Assembly: GCA_963780175.1 (NCBI GenBank)
Contig: CAWAAT010000001.1
Location: 1,178,001 to 1,242,000 of the forward strand
Source of the DNA: Brooklawnia sp963780175
GTDB lineage: Bacteria > Actinomycetota > Actinomycetes > Propionibacteriales > Propionibacteriaceae
DNA: 64,000 nucleotides
Reading direction: 5' to 3'
The notes beneath the pieces were generated by a model. The model saw nothing but the letters and a program-made list of their open reading frames with translations, was not told where the DNA came from and searched no databases. Of this stretch, positions 42,953-52,046 are shown piece by piece. The stretch's first letter is position 1. Each line of letters begins with the position of its first letter. Made by a program: the position numbers and the translations under genes.

Positions 42953-44448
42953 CTAGCCGATGTGGAAGTAGCGGCGCACCATCTCGTCCAGCAGCCCCTT
43001 CTGCTCCAGCAGTTGCGTGCGCAGGTCTTGGTCGCCGTAGCCCATCAACCGCTCGGCCCAGGAATCGATGAGTCCTGCCGGGAACACGCCGTAGGCCTCG
43101 TAGCTGGCCCGCTTCTCGAGCAGCCGCTGCGCCGACTCGTAACACGAGCCGGGCAGTTGGTCCAGATTCGCCATCTTGGACGCGTCGCCGAGCACGTAGC
43201 GTTCCTCGGCGTACTCCAGCATTCCGGGGGTGGTGAGCCCCTCGCGGGCGGCGATGGCGATGCCAGCCAACAGCAGGTGGATGTTGGCCGAACCGTCCGG
43301 GCTTCGCAACTCGATGGTCTGGGCGTCATTCGGCAGGTCGCTGATCGGCGGCTCGTTCGGGTTGGCGTCCCGGTACATGCGGTCGTCCAGGTTCTGCCAG
43401 CCCAGCGGGACGCGCACCAGCACCGAGCGGTTGCGGTCACCCCAGCAGATAGCGGTCGGCGCCTCCTGGTGCGGCACCAGGCGCAGGAACGAGGTGGGCA
43501 CGGTGTTGCCGAAGGCGGTCAGGGACGCGGCATGGGTCAGGTAGCCGCCGATGACCTTCTTGGCCTCATCGGTCAGCCCCTGCCCCTGGCTGAACATGTT
43601 GGTGCTCGCCCTTCATCAGCCGGGTGTGGAAGTGCATCCCCGAGCCGGCCTGGCCGACGACGATCTTGGGCGAGAAACTCACCTCGAGGCCGTACTGGTA
43701 CGCCACCTGGCGCACCACCCACTTGGCCAGCGCCATCTGGTCGGCCGCCTCGCTCACCGGAGTGGGCAGGAACTCGATCTCGTGCTGGACGTGCTGCTGG
43801 CCGTTGGCGACGAAGTTGCCCACCTCGGCGTGGGCGTACTTCAGCGAACACCCCATCTCGGCCAGGTGATACAGGGTCTGCTGGCGGATCTCGCCCCACT
43901 TCGAGAACGGCGGCGCCTCGTGGTAGCCGCGCTGCTCGACCACCGGGTAGAGCTCGTCTGCCGCGCTGAACAGGTAGTACTCCAGCTCGCCGAGGGCCTC
44001 CATGGTGCATCCGGTGGCGGCCTCCAGCGACTCCTGGGCCTTGCGAAGGATGTTCTCGGGGGCGCTGGCCAGCGGCTGACCGTCGACGTCGTAGAACGAG
44101 CACAGCAGGTCGAGCGAGGGCGTGTCGCCGAACGGGTTGATGAAGGCGGTGCGGAAACCGGGGTACGACGTACAGGTCGGACGACGTCGCGTCAACGAAG
44201 CTGAACAGGCTCGACCCGTCCACCCGCTCGCCCATCGTCAGCACCCGATCCAGTTGGGCCTTCGACTGGATGACGAAGTTCAGCATCTTCAGCCGGCCGT
44301 CGCCACCCAGGTAACGCAGGTTCAGCAACCTGATGTCGTGGTCCTCGATGTAGCCGATGATGTCGGCCTTGGTGAACTGATCGGCAGGTTTGCCCAGCGC
44401 CCTGACAAGCTGATTCGGGTTGAGCGTGACGGTGTCGTCGTTGAGCAC
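42953..44448 (-). CDS. Glutamine synthetase family protein (two apparent frameshifts)
   Basis: A protein of about 497 residues with glutamine synthetase architecture: N-terminal beta-grasp (VQSKAQLDRVLTMGERVDGSS), catalytic barrel with LEYYLF, SGMHFHTRL (metal/glutamate site), a HNMFSQGQ turn and an Arg-rich ICWGDRNRSVLVRVP segment binding ATP/glutamate. The frame breaks near 44155 (in YVVPRYR-like sequence) and near 43601 (in KGEHNMFSQ); one-base removals repair both and the interval is 3n+2 long. GTG 44448 has a GAGGAGG Shine-Dalgarno. It belongs to a divergent GlnA-like branch, so glutamine synthesis is probable but a gamma-glutamyl ligase role is possible. Confidence 0.82.
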
Positions 44449-44606
44449 TGGTCCTCCTCGATGAGATCTTGAAGACATTTTCTCACGTGGCCGACCCGTC
44501 CCAGACACCCGACCACGTCCCCGACGCACGCAAGACTTCGATCCACCAGCATCCCGGCGAATCTGGAGCATCCCGGCGAACTGAGCAACACATGGCCAGC
44601 GGCTGG

Positions 44607-44951
44607 CTACCAGGCAACAGCGATGGCGACGTTCACCAGGGTCAGCCCGGCCATCCCCAGCAGCATCGGGGAGCTTGCCGGGCGTCCCCTGTGCACCAGC
44701 AGCCCGGTCGCGATGGAGGCAGCGATCACCAGCTTGAGGGCCAACTTCGGCCAGTTCGGCGTCCCGGTCAGAGCGATCATGAGGGCAAGGGCCACACCCG
44801 TGGCCAACAACAGGAACGCCCCGGCGAGCACCACCGTGCTCACCCGCGCCGCGTTCCGCGTGAGCGCCCGAGCCTGGCCGAGGATGCCGACCAGCACCAT
44901 CAGAAGGCCGAGACCGTGTCCGACAAGGGCAATGAGGTGCGCGGCAGCCAT
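44607..44951 (-). CDS. Small four-TM membrane protein
   Basis: A 114-residue hydrophobic protein with four predicted membrane segments (about residues 6-24, 33-55, 61-79 and 92-112) and no catalytic motif that I recognise. AAAGGA spaced eight bases from ATG 44951 selects this start over an upstream in-frame one. It stands alone between a glutamine synthetase-like gene and the divergent alpha/beta-hydrolase gene. Function unknown. Confidence 0.68.
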   Translation of the reverse strand: MAAAHLIALVGHGLGLLMVLVGILGQARALTRNAARVSTVVLAGAFLLLATGVALALMIALTGTPNWPKLALKLVIAASIATGLLVHRGRPASSPMLLGMAGLTLVNVAIAVAW

Positions 44952-45035
44952 GGTTGATTTCCTTTCACTGGCCAGCAGCGCCATCCTATGGATGACCCTC
45001 AAACCCGGCCGGGCAGACGACTTACCTCAAGGCCC

Positions 45036-45041
45036 TAAGCT
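45036..45041 (+). promoter_or_regulatory. -10-like hexamer for leaderless mRNA of the 45049 gene
   Basis: TAAGCT followed by 7 nt and GTG 45049, without a Shine-Dalgarno; supports that start. Confidence 0.4.
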
Positions 45042-45048
45042 GGCCCCC

Positions 45049-46866
45049 GTGGGCCTCCAGAATCCCTTCGCCGGACGGCGCGTGAGCGATCGACTCTGTT
45101 CGCCGTTCACCAGCAGAGCCCTCGGACGCCGAACCGGCCCTCACCTTCTGTCCCAACTGTTCGACTCCCGCTGGAAGCTGGCGATCACCAGCGCCGACAA
45201 GCTCGCCTCACTGACCGTCCCCGAGGCGATGAGCGCGATCGGCGGCTACGCGGCGTCCTACTCCCCCAGCCTGCTGCCCCGTCCCTGGTACTTCCAGGGG
45301 CTGGTCGCGGGGCTCGGTGGGGTCTTCGGCTACCAGAGCGGACTCCTGCTCAGCTGGACGATCAGCGCCGTCGCCGAACGGCTCGGCGTCCAGGTCACCA
45401 TCAAACCTGGGCTACGACAAGGGGGGATGCTGGCGGGTGGGGTGCTGCTCGCCCTCGGGGCGGTGGCAATCCCGCTGGCGTCGGTGCGTTGGCACCGGCA
45501 GACGGCCGACCACGTGCACCGTCCGGGCCCTGACGCCTTCTGGGCTGTGGCCTCCGCCGGCGCTGCTTCGGGCATCTTCTGGCTCTTGATGGCCCAGTGG
45601 CGAGCCACCTTGTGGGCCATCAACCACCTGTCGGGCCACCTGCACCACCGGATGGCCTGGGGACTGCTCGCCCGGTTGAGTTCCACCCTGGTGGTGCTGG
45701 CCACCGCTCTGGTGATCTTTGACCAGGTGATCCTGCGCGGGGTGATCGGCGTGGCCACCACGGCGTCCGCGCAGGTCGACCTGCGTACCCCGCCCAACGT
45801 CCACCAGCCCACCACCTGGTTGCACTCCGGCAGCACCGAGTCGCTGGAAACATGGGAGAGCCTGGGTCTGCAGGGCAAACGCTTCACCTGCGCAGGCCCC
45901 ACTCGTGAGCGGATCCTCGAGGTGCTGGGAGAACCCGCCCGCCAGCCGATCCGGGCCTACGCGTCCATGAACGGGCGCGACATGGCCGAGGTCTGCGACG
46001 CGGTGCTGGCCGAACTAGATCGCACCGACGCCTGGGAACGCAAGGCGATCCTGGTGGTCACCACCACCGGGCGGGGCAACGTCAACGAGTGGAGCACCTC
46101 GGCCTTCGAGTTCCTGATGCGCGGCGACTGCGCCACCGCGGCAATGCAGTACTCCGGGCTGCCCTCGGCGGTCACCATGCTCAGCTCCAAGCAGGTGCCC
46201 ATGGAAGCGTCCCGACTGCTCTTCGGGGCCATCGAGGAACGTGTCGCCACGCTGGCGCCCGACCGGCGGCCGCGACTTTACGTCGCTGGGGAGTCCCTCG
46301 GCGCCTACGGTTCCAACGGCACCTTCGATTCCCCCGACGACTTGTTCGCTCGCGCGGCCGGCGGGGTGTGGACGGGATGCCCCACCTTCACCCCGCTGCA
46401 CACCGAGTTCACCCGGGTGCGCAGGGCCGGCTCGACGGTGGTGCGCCCGGTGGTCGACGAGGGACGCCACGTCCGGTTCGCGATGAGCCCCGACCAACTT
46501 CTCACCGACCCCAGTGGGCCGCCCTACGGCGAGTGGACGGAACCCCGCTTCGTCTACCTGCAGAACGAGACCGACCCGGTGGTCTGGTTCGACACCCACC
46601 TGCTGTGGCAGCGTCCGGTCTGGATGGACGAGATGGCCGGCACCGATACCCCGATGGCCCAGATGACCTGGTGGCCGTTCATCACGTTCTGGCAGATCGC
46701 CGCCGACATGCCCGTCTGCCGCTCGGTGGGCCCGGGCTTCGGCCACAAGTACCACTCGGCGCAGTGCGTCCCCGCCTGGGCGGCAGTCCTCGGTCTTGAC
46801 CCGGCCGCAGACTGGACGCACGTCCAGGCGGCACTCAACACCGACGTGCCACCGGTCGCCCCCTGA
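45049..46866 (+). CDS. Alpha/beta-hydrolase family membrane protein (DUF2319 type)
   Basis: A 605-residue protein. The N-terminal 230 residues hold about four to five membrane segments; the C-terminal half is an alpha/beta-hydrolase domain with nucleophile motif VAGESLGAYGS, the LVVTTTGRGNVN strand before it, and FVYLQNETDPVVWF plus a final GFGHKYHS His region completing a plausible Ser-Asp-His triad. This combination is the actinobacterial DUF2319 (Abhydrolase_9) family, of unknown substrate. GTG 45049 is the start consistent with the -10-like TAAGCT just ahead; the upstream open frame is antisense to the small membrane gene. Confidence 0.8.
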   Translation: MGLQNPFAGRRVSDRLCSPFTSRALGRRTGPHLLSQLFDSRWKLAITSADKLASLTVPEAMSAIGGYAASYSPSLLPRPWYFQGLVAGLGGVFGYQSGLLLSWTISAVAERLGVQVTIKPGLRQGGMLAGGVLLALGAVAIPLASVRWHRQTADHVHRPGPDAFWAVASAGAASGIFWLLMAQWRATLWAINHLSGHLHHRMAWGLLARLSSTLVVLATALVIFDQVILRGVIGVATTASAQVDLRTPPNVHQPTTWLHSGSTESLETWESLGLQGKRFTCAGPTRERILEVLGEPARQPIRAYASMNGRDMAEVCDAVLAELDRTDAWERKAILVVTTTGRGNVNEWSTSAFEFLMRGDCATAAMQYSGLPSAVTMLSSKQVPMEASRLLFGAIEERVATLAPDRRPRLYVAGESLGAYGSNGTFDSPDDLFARAAGGVWTGCPTFTPLHTEFTRVRRAGSTVVRPVVDEGRHVRFAMSPDQLLTDPSGPPYGEWTEPRFVYLQNETDPVVWFDTHLLWQRPVWMDEMAGTDTPMAQMTWWPFITFWQIAADMPVCRSVGPGFGHKYHSAQCVPAWAAVLGLDPAADWTHVQAALNTDVPPVAP

Positions 46867-46928
46867 CCCGGGGCCCCGTGGTCATCCGGCAGGTAACGTG
46901 GCAGTGACCACATTTGCAGGAGGATCCG

Positions 46929-47417
46929 TTGTCAACTCGTTCCACCGCCGGCACCGTCGTCCAGGCGCTCGTGCTGCTGATCGCCCGGCTGGGTTTCGCC
47001 GTCATTCTGGTAGGACGCGCCTGGTGGCGTTGGGGCGTCGAGGGGATGGCCGCCCAGACCGCTCGGATCGCCGAATTCGGTATCCCCCAAGCAGAACTGA
47101 TCGCCTGGGGAACCCTCCTTCTGGAGGCCATCGGCGGAGTCCTGCTGGCTCTCGGCCTGCTGACCCGCCTGGTGGCCGCCCTGGTCGCCGTCGAGAACAT
47201 CATCGTCATCGTGATTATGCGCTGGGCCGCCGGCATTCACCTGTTCAACGGCGGCTTCGAGTACAACCTCGCGCTGGCGAGTCTCGGCCTGGTATTCCTG
47301 GCGGTGGGCGCCAGCCACGCCGGACTGGACGCGGTCCTGTTCCGGCGGCGTCAACTGGACGCCTCCGACCCCGGAAGCGACCTTTACCAGCCGAGGCTGG
47401 GTTCGACCCAACTCTGA
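46929..47417 (+). CDS. DoxX family membrane protein
   Basis: A 162-residue protein with four membrane segments and the DoxX pattern (LLIARLGFAVILVGRAWWRWG; an AWGTLLLEAIGGVLLALGLLTRLVA core). AGGAGG ends five bases before TTG 46929, so this rare start is favoured over the upstream in-frame codon at 46914. DoxX relatives are quinone-linked or work in redox membrane complexes in some Actinobacteria; no partner is nearby. Confidence 0.8.
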   Translation: MSTRSTAGTVVQALVLLIARLGFAVILVGRAWWRWGVEGMAAQTARIAEFGIPQAELIAWGTLLLEAIGGVLLALGLLTRLVAALVAVENIIVIVIMRWAAGIHLFNGGFEYNLALASLGLVFLAVGASHAGLDAVLFRRRQLDASDPGSDLYQPRLGSTQL

Positions 47418-47488
47418 GCCCCAAGCTTCACAGCCCACTCACAGCTGATCCACAGCGGGAACCGCGGGTGGTCTGGGACGCTGCTGTC

Positions 47489-48217
47489 ATGGCGATCAAC
47501 GACGAAGAACGACTGACCCGTCCCGATGGCTCTCCCCTGCGGGTTCTGGCGGTCGACGACGAGCCGAGCCTGACCGAACTGCTGGGCATGGCGTTGCGTT
47601 ATGAGGGCTGGGAGGCGCACACGGCGTCCACCGGATCGCAGGCGGTCGCCACCGCCCGCGAGATTCGTCCCGATGCCATCGTGCTTGACATGATGCTGCC
47701 CGACTTCGACGGGCTCGAGGTGATGCGGCGCATCCGAGCTGACCAGTTTGACATGCCGGTGATCTTCCTGACCGCCAAGGACGCAGTCGCCGATCGCGTC
47801 GCCGGTCTGACAGCGGGCGGCGACGACTACGTCACCAAGCCGTTCAGCCTGGAGGAACTGATCGCCCGGCTGAGGGCCGTGCTGCGTCGCAGCGGCGCCA
47901 CCATGGCCCGCCCCGAGTCGCTGCTGACGGTCGGCGACCTGGTGATGGACGAGGACGCCCGCGAGGTGACCCGAGCCGGTCAACCCGTCAATCTGACGGC
48001 CACCGAGTTCGAACTGTTGCGCTTCCTGATGCGCAACCCCCGCCGGGTGCTCTCGAAGGCCCAGATCCTCGACCGGGTCTGGAACTACGACTTCGGGGGG
48101 CAGGACAACGTCGTCGAGCTGTACATCAGCTATCTGCGTAAGAAGATCGACGCCGGACGCACACCGATGATCCACACCATGCGAAGGGCGGGGTATGTCC
48201 TCAAACCGGCCGAGTAG
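47489..48217 (+). CDS. OmpR family response regulator
   Basis: A 242-residue regulator with receiver domain (VDDEPSLTELL; phospho-acceptor in IVLDMMLPDFDG; Lys in YVTKPFS) and a winged-helix effector domain with LTATEFELLRFLMRNPRRVLSKAQILDRVW and a VELYISYLRKKID recognition helix. Similar in layout to MprA/TrcR-type regulators. It overlaps the kinase gene by 23 bp, so the pair is one unit. No Shine-Dalgarno is obvious before ATG 47489. Confidence 0.88.
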   Translation: MAINDEERLTRPDGSPLRVLAVDDEPSLTELLGMALRYEGWEAHTASTGSQAVATAREIRPDAIVLDMMLPDFDGLEVMRRIRADQFDMPVIFLTAKDAVADRVAGLTAGGDDYVTKPFSLEELIARLRAVLRRSGATMARPESLLTVGDLVMDEDAREVTRAGQPVNLTATEFELLRFLMRNPRRVLSKAQILDRVWNYDFGGQDNVVELYISYLRKKIDAGRTPMIHTMRRAGYVLKPAE

Positions 48218-49676
48218 CGGGACCCTCAAGCGGCAGCTGGTCATCCGGATCACCCTGATCGTCACCGTCGTGGCGATCATCCTGGCGGCGCTGTCGACCA
48301 TGCTGGTGGGCCGCATCCTGACCGGCAACCTCGACCAGCAGCTGCGCTACGCGGTGCACGCCACCGACGACCGTCCGCACGGTCCCGAATCCATGGGTGA
48401 TGAGCCTGGGGGCCGGGTCGACCTGCGGGTCGGAGGGCTGCCCGCGGGCAGTTTCGGGCTGAGCGTCTCGTCCTCCGGCCTGGTGCAGACCACCATGATC
48501 TGGGACTCCGGGTCGGGACAGGCCGGCCAGGAGCAGATAGCGTCCCTGCTGTCCCTGCCCGGCGACGGGCGGGTGAGCACCGTGCGGTTCGACGACTACG
48601 GGGATTACCGCGCTGTGGCGCTGACCCGCAACGGCAGCTTCATGGCCGTCGCCGCGCCACTGGCCGTCACCCAGGCGATCGTCGGGCGACTGATCTGGAT
48701 TGAGCTGGCCCTGATCGCGCTGGCGGCGGCGGCCGCGGCCGGCGTCTCGACGGTCGTGGTGCGAGCCTCGCTGCGTCCGCTCAATCAACTGGCGGCCACC
48801 GCGGCCGAGGTCGCCGCCTTGCCGCTGAGCGCCGGAGAGGTGTCGCTGGGCGTGCGCGTCCCCCAGGGGACCTCGTCCCCGGACAGCGAGGTCGGCCGCG
48901 TGGGTGCGGCCTTCAACTCGATGCTCGACCACGTCGAGGACTCCCTGCAGGCCAGGCACACCTCGGAAACCCGGGTTCGCCAGTTCGTCGCCGACGCGAG
49001 CCACGAGCTGCGCAACCCTCTGGCCGCCATCCGCGGCTACGCAGAACTGACCCGACGCAGCGGCGATCGGCTGCCCGATGACACCGTGTTCGCGTTGTCG
49101 CGCATCGAATCCGAGTCGCAGCGGATGAGTCGGCTGGTCGAGCAGATGTTGCTGCTCGCCAGACTCGACAACGGCCCGGATCTGGAGGTCGCCGAGGTCG
49201 ATCTCGGCGAGAAGGTACTGAACGCGGTCAGCGACGCGCAGGCCTCCGGCCCCGGCCACGAGTGGCAGGTGCGCGTCCCCGACGAGCCAGTGATCGTGCT
49301 CGGTGACGCGAACCAACTTCACCAGGTGGTCGCCAACCTGCTCGGCAATGCCCGCAAGCACACCCCTGCCGGCACGGTCGTACGCACCTCAGTGACCAGC
49401 AAGGACGGGATGGCCCAGATCGAGGTTTCCGACAACGGCCCAGGCGTGCCTCCCGAAGTGCTCGATCACATCTTCGAACGGTTCACCCGGGCGGATCAGG
49501 CCCGGGCCCACGACCGGGAGGGCTCCACCGGTCTGGGGCTCGCGATCGTCGCGGCGGTGGCCAAGGCCCACGGCGGGCAGGTGTCCGTGGCCTCGACCCA
49601 GCACGGCGCCACGTTCACCGTCCGGCTGCCACTGGCCACCGGCGTCGCGTCCTCAAAGAGTCAGCAAGCCGTCTGA
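48195..49676 (+). CDS. Sensor histidine kinase (HAMP-HisKA-HATPase)
   Basis: A 493-residue membrane kinase. Membrane segments at about residues 12-37 and 156-180 flank an extracytoplasmic sensor domain, followed by HAMP (LRPLNQLAATAAEVAALPL), HisKA with FVADASHELRNPLAAIRGY (phospho-His) and HATPase with NLLGNARKHT, DNGPGV and GSTGLGLAIV. Partner of the preceding regulator. The ATG at 48195 gives MSSNRPSSGTLKRQLVIRI; the signal sensed is unknown. Confidence 0.88.
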   Translation: MSSNRPSSGTLKRQLVIRITLIVTVVAIILAALSTMLVGRILTGNLDQQLRYAVHATDDRPHGPESMGDEPGGRVDLRVGGLPAGSFGLSVSSSGLVQTTMIWDSGSGQAGQEQIASLLSLPGDGRVSTVRFDDYGDYRAVALTRNGSFMAVAAPLAVTQAIVGRLIWIELALIALAAAAAAGVSTVVVRASLRPLNQLAATAAEVAALPLSAGEVSLGVRVPQGTSSPDSEVGRVGAAFNSMLDHVEDSLQARHTSETRVRQFVADASHELRNPLAAIRGYAELTRRSGDRLPDDTVFALSRIESESQRMSRLVEQMLLLARLDNGPDLEVAEVDLGEKVLNAVSDAQASGPGHEWQVRVPDEPVIVLGDANQLHQVVANLLGNARKHTPAGTVVRTSVTSKDGMAQIEVSDNGPGVPPEVLDHIFERFTRADQARAHDREGSTGLGLAIVAAVAKAHGGQVSVASTQHGATFTVRLPLATGVASSKSQQAV

Positions 49677-49711
49677 GACTAGGCTGGACGCGCAGACCGA
49701 AGGAGTCCACC

Positions 49712-50371
49712 ATGCCCCTGCGCGCCGCCCAACTGGCCCGCTACCTTGACCACACCATGCTGGCGAGTGACGCCACACCCGCCGACGTGGTCAGGCTCGC
49801 GGACGAGGCGGTGCGGTTGGGCACCTTCGCCATGTGCATCTCGCCGAACATGCTGCCGGTGCACACCGATCTGGGGACGGTGAAGCTGGCGGTGGTCTGC
49901 GGCTTCCCCTCAGGCAAGCACACCCCCGGGATCAAGGCCGCCGAGGCTCGCGCGGCGGTGGCGTCCGGGGCCGACGAGGTCGACATGGTCATCGACGTGG
50001 GACTGCTGCGCGCCGGCGACATCGCAGGGCTGGTCACCGAGATTGCCGCCGTGCGGGCCGCGGTGCCGGGCGTGCTCAAGGTGATCATCGAGTCGGCAGC
50101 TCTCAGCGACGACGAGATCGTGACAGCGTGCCGGGCCGCCGAGCAGGCGGGTGCCGACTTCGTCAAGACGTCCACCGGATTTCACCCCGCAGGCGGGGCG
50201 ACGGTGCAGGCAGTCGAACTGATGGCCGCAACGGTGGGCGGACGACTGGGCGTCAAGGCCTCCGGCGGTATCCGCGACCATGCCACGGCGATGGCGATGA
50301 TCGAGGCCGGCGCCACCCGCATCGGTTGCTCCGCGAGCGCCGCCATTCTCGCCGGGGCCCCGCTGCCGTGA
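49712..50371 (+). CDS. deoC: Deoxyribose-phosphate aldolase
   Basis: A 219-residue class I aldolase that cleaves 2-deoxyribose 5-phosphate to acetaldehyde and glyceraldehyde 3-phosphate. The Schiff-base Lys lies in FVKTSTGF, the second Lys in VKASGGIRDH, and LDHTMLASDATP is the typical start. GAAGGAG precedes the ATG. Its stop overlaps the lacI-family GTG by 4 bp, which links the two in one operon. Confidence 0.93.
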   Translation: MPLRAAQLARYLDHTMLASDATPADVVRLADEAVRLGTFAMCISPNMLPVHTDLGTVKLAVVCGFPSGKHTPGIKAAEARAAVASGADEVDMVIDVGLLRAGDIAGLVTEIAAVRAAVPGVLKVIIESAALSDDEIVTACRAAEQAGADFVKTSTGFHPAGGATVQAVELMAATVGGRLGVKASGGIRDHATAMAMIEAGATRIGCSASAAILAGAPLP

Positions 50372-51367
50372 GCACCCTCAGCGATGTCGCCAAACGGGCG
50401 GGGGTTTCGTTGGCCACCGCCTCCCGCGCCATGAACGGCGCCCAGGGACGCAGTGTCCGTCCTGAATTGCGTGAGCAGGTCCTGGCTGCCGCGCGTGAAC
50501 TCGACTACCTGCCGCACGCGGCCGCCCAGACGATGGCCAGGGGGCACTCGAACAGCCTGGGCCTGCTGGTCAACGACATCGCCGACCCGCACTTCGCTTC
50601 GATCGCTGCCGGGGTGACCACTGCCGCCGCCGCGCAGGGCTGCATCGTCACCCTGTCGTCCACAGGTATCGCGGCGCACCCCCGCGCCGAGGTGGTCAAT
50701 CTGATGACCGCGCAGCGCGTCCGGGCGCTCATCGTGGCAGGCAGCGTCTCGGCAATCGATCCCGATCTGGGCGAACTCCGGTCGGCCCTGGGACGTCTGG
50801 TGAGAGCCGGCGCCAGAATCGCGAGCATCGGCGCCGAGGAACTGGGGGTTCAGTCGGTGCTGTTGCCGAATCGCCAAGGCGCCACCGAACTGGCCGATGC
50901 ACTGCTCGCCCTGGGTCATCGACGCTTCGCGGTACTGGCCGGCCCGTCCGATCTCCCCAGCGCCAGCGGCCGCGCAGACGCCTTCCGCGAGCGTGTCCAC
51001 CAGGGTGGCGGGACGGTGCTGGCGAGCGTCCACAGCGCGTTCGATCGGCAGGCAGGCCAGCGGGCGACCGCGGACCTGATCGCCGGCGAGCTGCCCGACC
51101 TCATTTTCGCCACCAACGACCTGCTGGCTCTGGGGGCGCTGCGCCAACTGCGGGAGGCTGGTCTTAACGTGCCCGGTGACATCGGGCTGGCCGGGTTCGG
51201 CGACGGGGACGCCCTCCTGGACGTGGTCCCCAGTATCACCTCAGTGAGACTGGACACCGCGCACGCCGGCGAACTCGCCGTCCAGTTGGTCCTCGACGTC
51301 CGACCCAGAGGTCCGCGACGTCCAGCTGGGATATCAGGTGAACCTGCGAGAGTCGACCTTCCGCTAG
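50368..51367 (+). CDS. LacI family transcriptional regulator (frameshift near 3' end)
   Basis: A regulator of about 332 residues with the LacI helix-turn-helix (LSDVAKRAGVSLATASRAMNG), hinge helix (HAAAQTMARG) and a periplasmic-binding-protein-like effector domain (SLGLLVNDIADPHFA; FATNDLLALGALRQLREAG; IGLAGFGDGDALL). An extra base near 51300 interrupts the end; removing it gives VRDVQLGYQVNLRESTFR and a TAG at 51365-51367, with interval length 3n+1. Translationally coupled to deoC and convergent with the PTS operon, which it may control. Confidence 0.85.
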
Positions 51368-52046
51368 TCGCAGGCCTCGTTCAGCGCGTCCGCCAACCGG
51401 CGCATGGTCCAGCACCCTGATGCCGTCGAGTTCACCACCGGCCAGCATCGCCCGGTAGAAACGGGCCAGATCTTCGGCGGTCGACGACACTCCCCCGGAC
51501 GGGATCACCGCTTGGCGGACCGCCGGCGAGTTGAGCAGGCGAGTGACGGCCCATTGTCCTGGGGCCTCCACCACCACCGGGACCGCCCGATCGAGCTGGG
51601 ATGCGGGCAGACCGAGATGGCTGTCGCGCATGCCCAGGGGACCGAAGATCCGCTCGGCCATCAGCTCGGGCAGTTCTCGCCCGGTGGCCCGGCGGACGGT
51701 CTCGCCCAGCAAGAACCCGAAACTCAGGTAGTGGTAGGCCGACCGCTGACCAGGTGGCCACGTCGATCACGCCACGTTCCACCAACTGCCACACCAGCAG
51801 CGCGATGAACGGCTTGGACACCGACCACGTCCAGAACAGGTCGGGGCCATCCGAATGTGAGGACCGGTCGATGAGGCAGTGCTCACCACGCCAGACGCTC
51901 AGCTGCCACCGCCCGCCACGTTGCTCGGCCTCGGCCAGAGCAGCGCTCGGCCCCTCGGGCCGCACGCCCACGGTGCCGGGATTCACCTCCCGGCCACGTG
52001 GTTGCCAGTCGGCTCGAGGGGCCGCGCTGTCGGTTGGTGGCGTCAT
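51364..52046 (-). pseudogene. Serine hydrolase (beta-lactamase family) with two internal deletions
   Basis: The N-terminal part has the SxxK motif in WTWSVSKPFIALLVWQLVERG. Right after VIDV (near 51755) the sequence jumps to YHYLSFGFLLGETVRRATG in another frame, omitting about 70-80 residues of the family core. A second jump after DGIRVLD (near 51405) leads directly to the end MRRLADALNEACD and stop, omitting roughly 100 residues. Family members are about 370-400 residues; only about 225 codons remain. It overlaps the EIIBC stop (ATGA) and its stop overlaps the lacI stop. Not functional as written. Confidence 0.72.

Noticed and set aside
44469..44957. Forward open frame rich in Gln/His/Gly
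   Set aside because: Antisense to the small four-TM protein gene and lacks any start signal.
49834..50367. N-terminal extension of the LacI-family frame
   Set aside because: It runs through deoC in another frame; the helix-turn-helix begins directly after GTG 50368.
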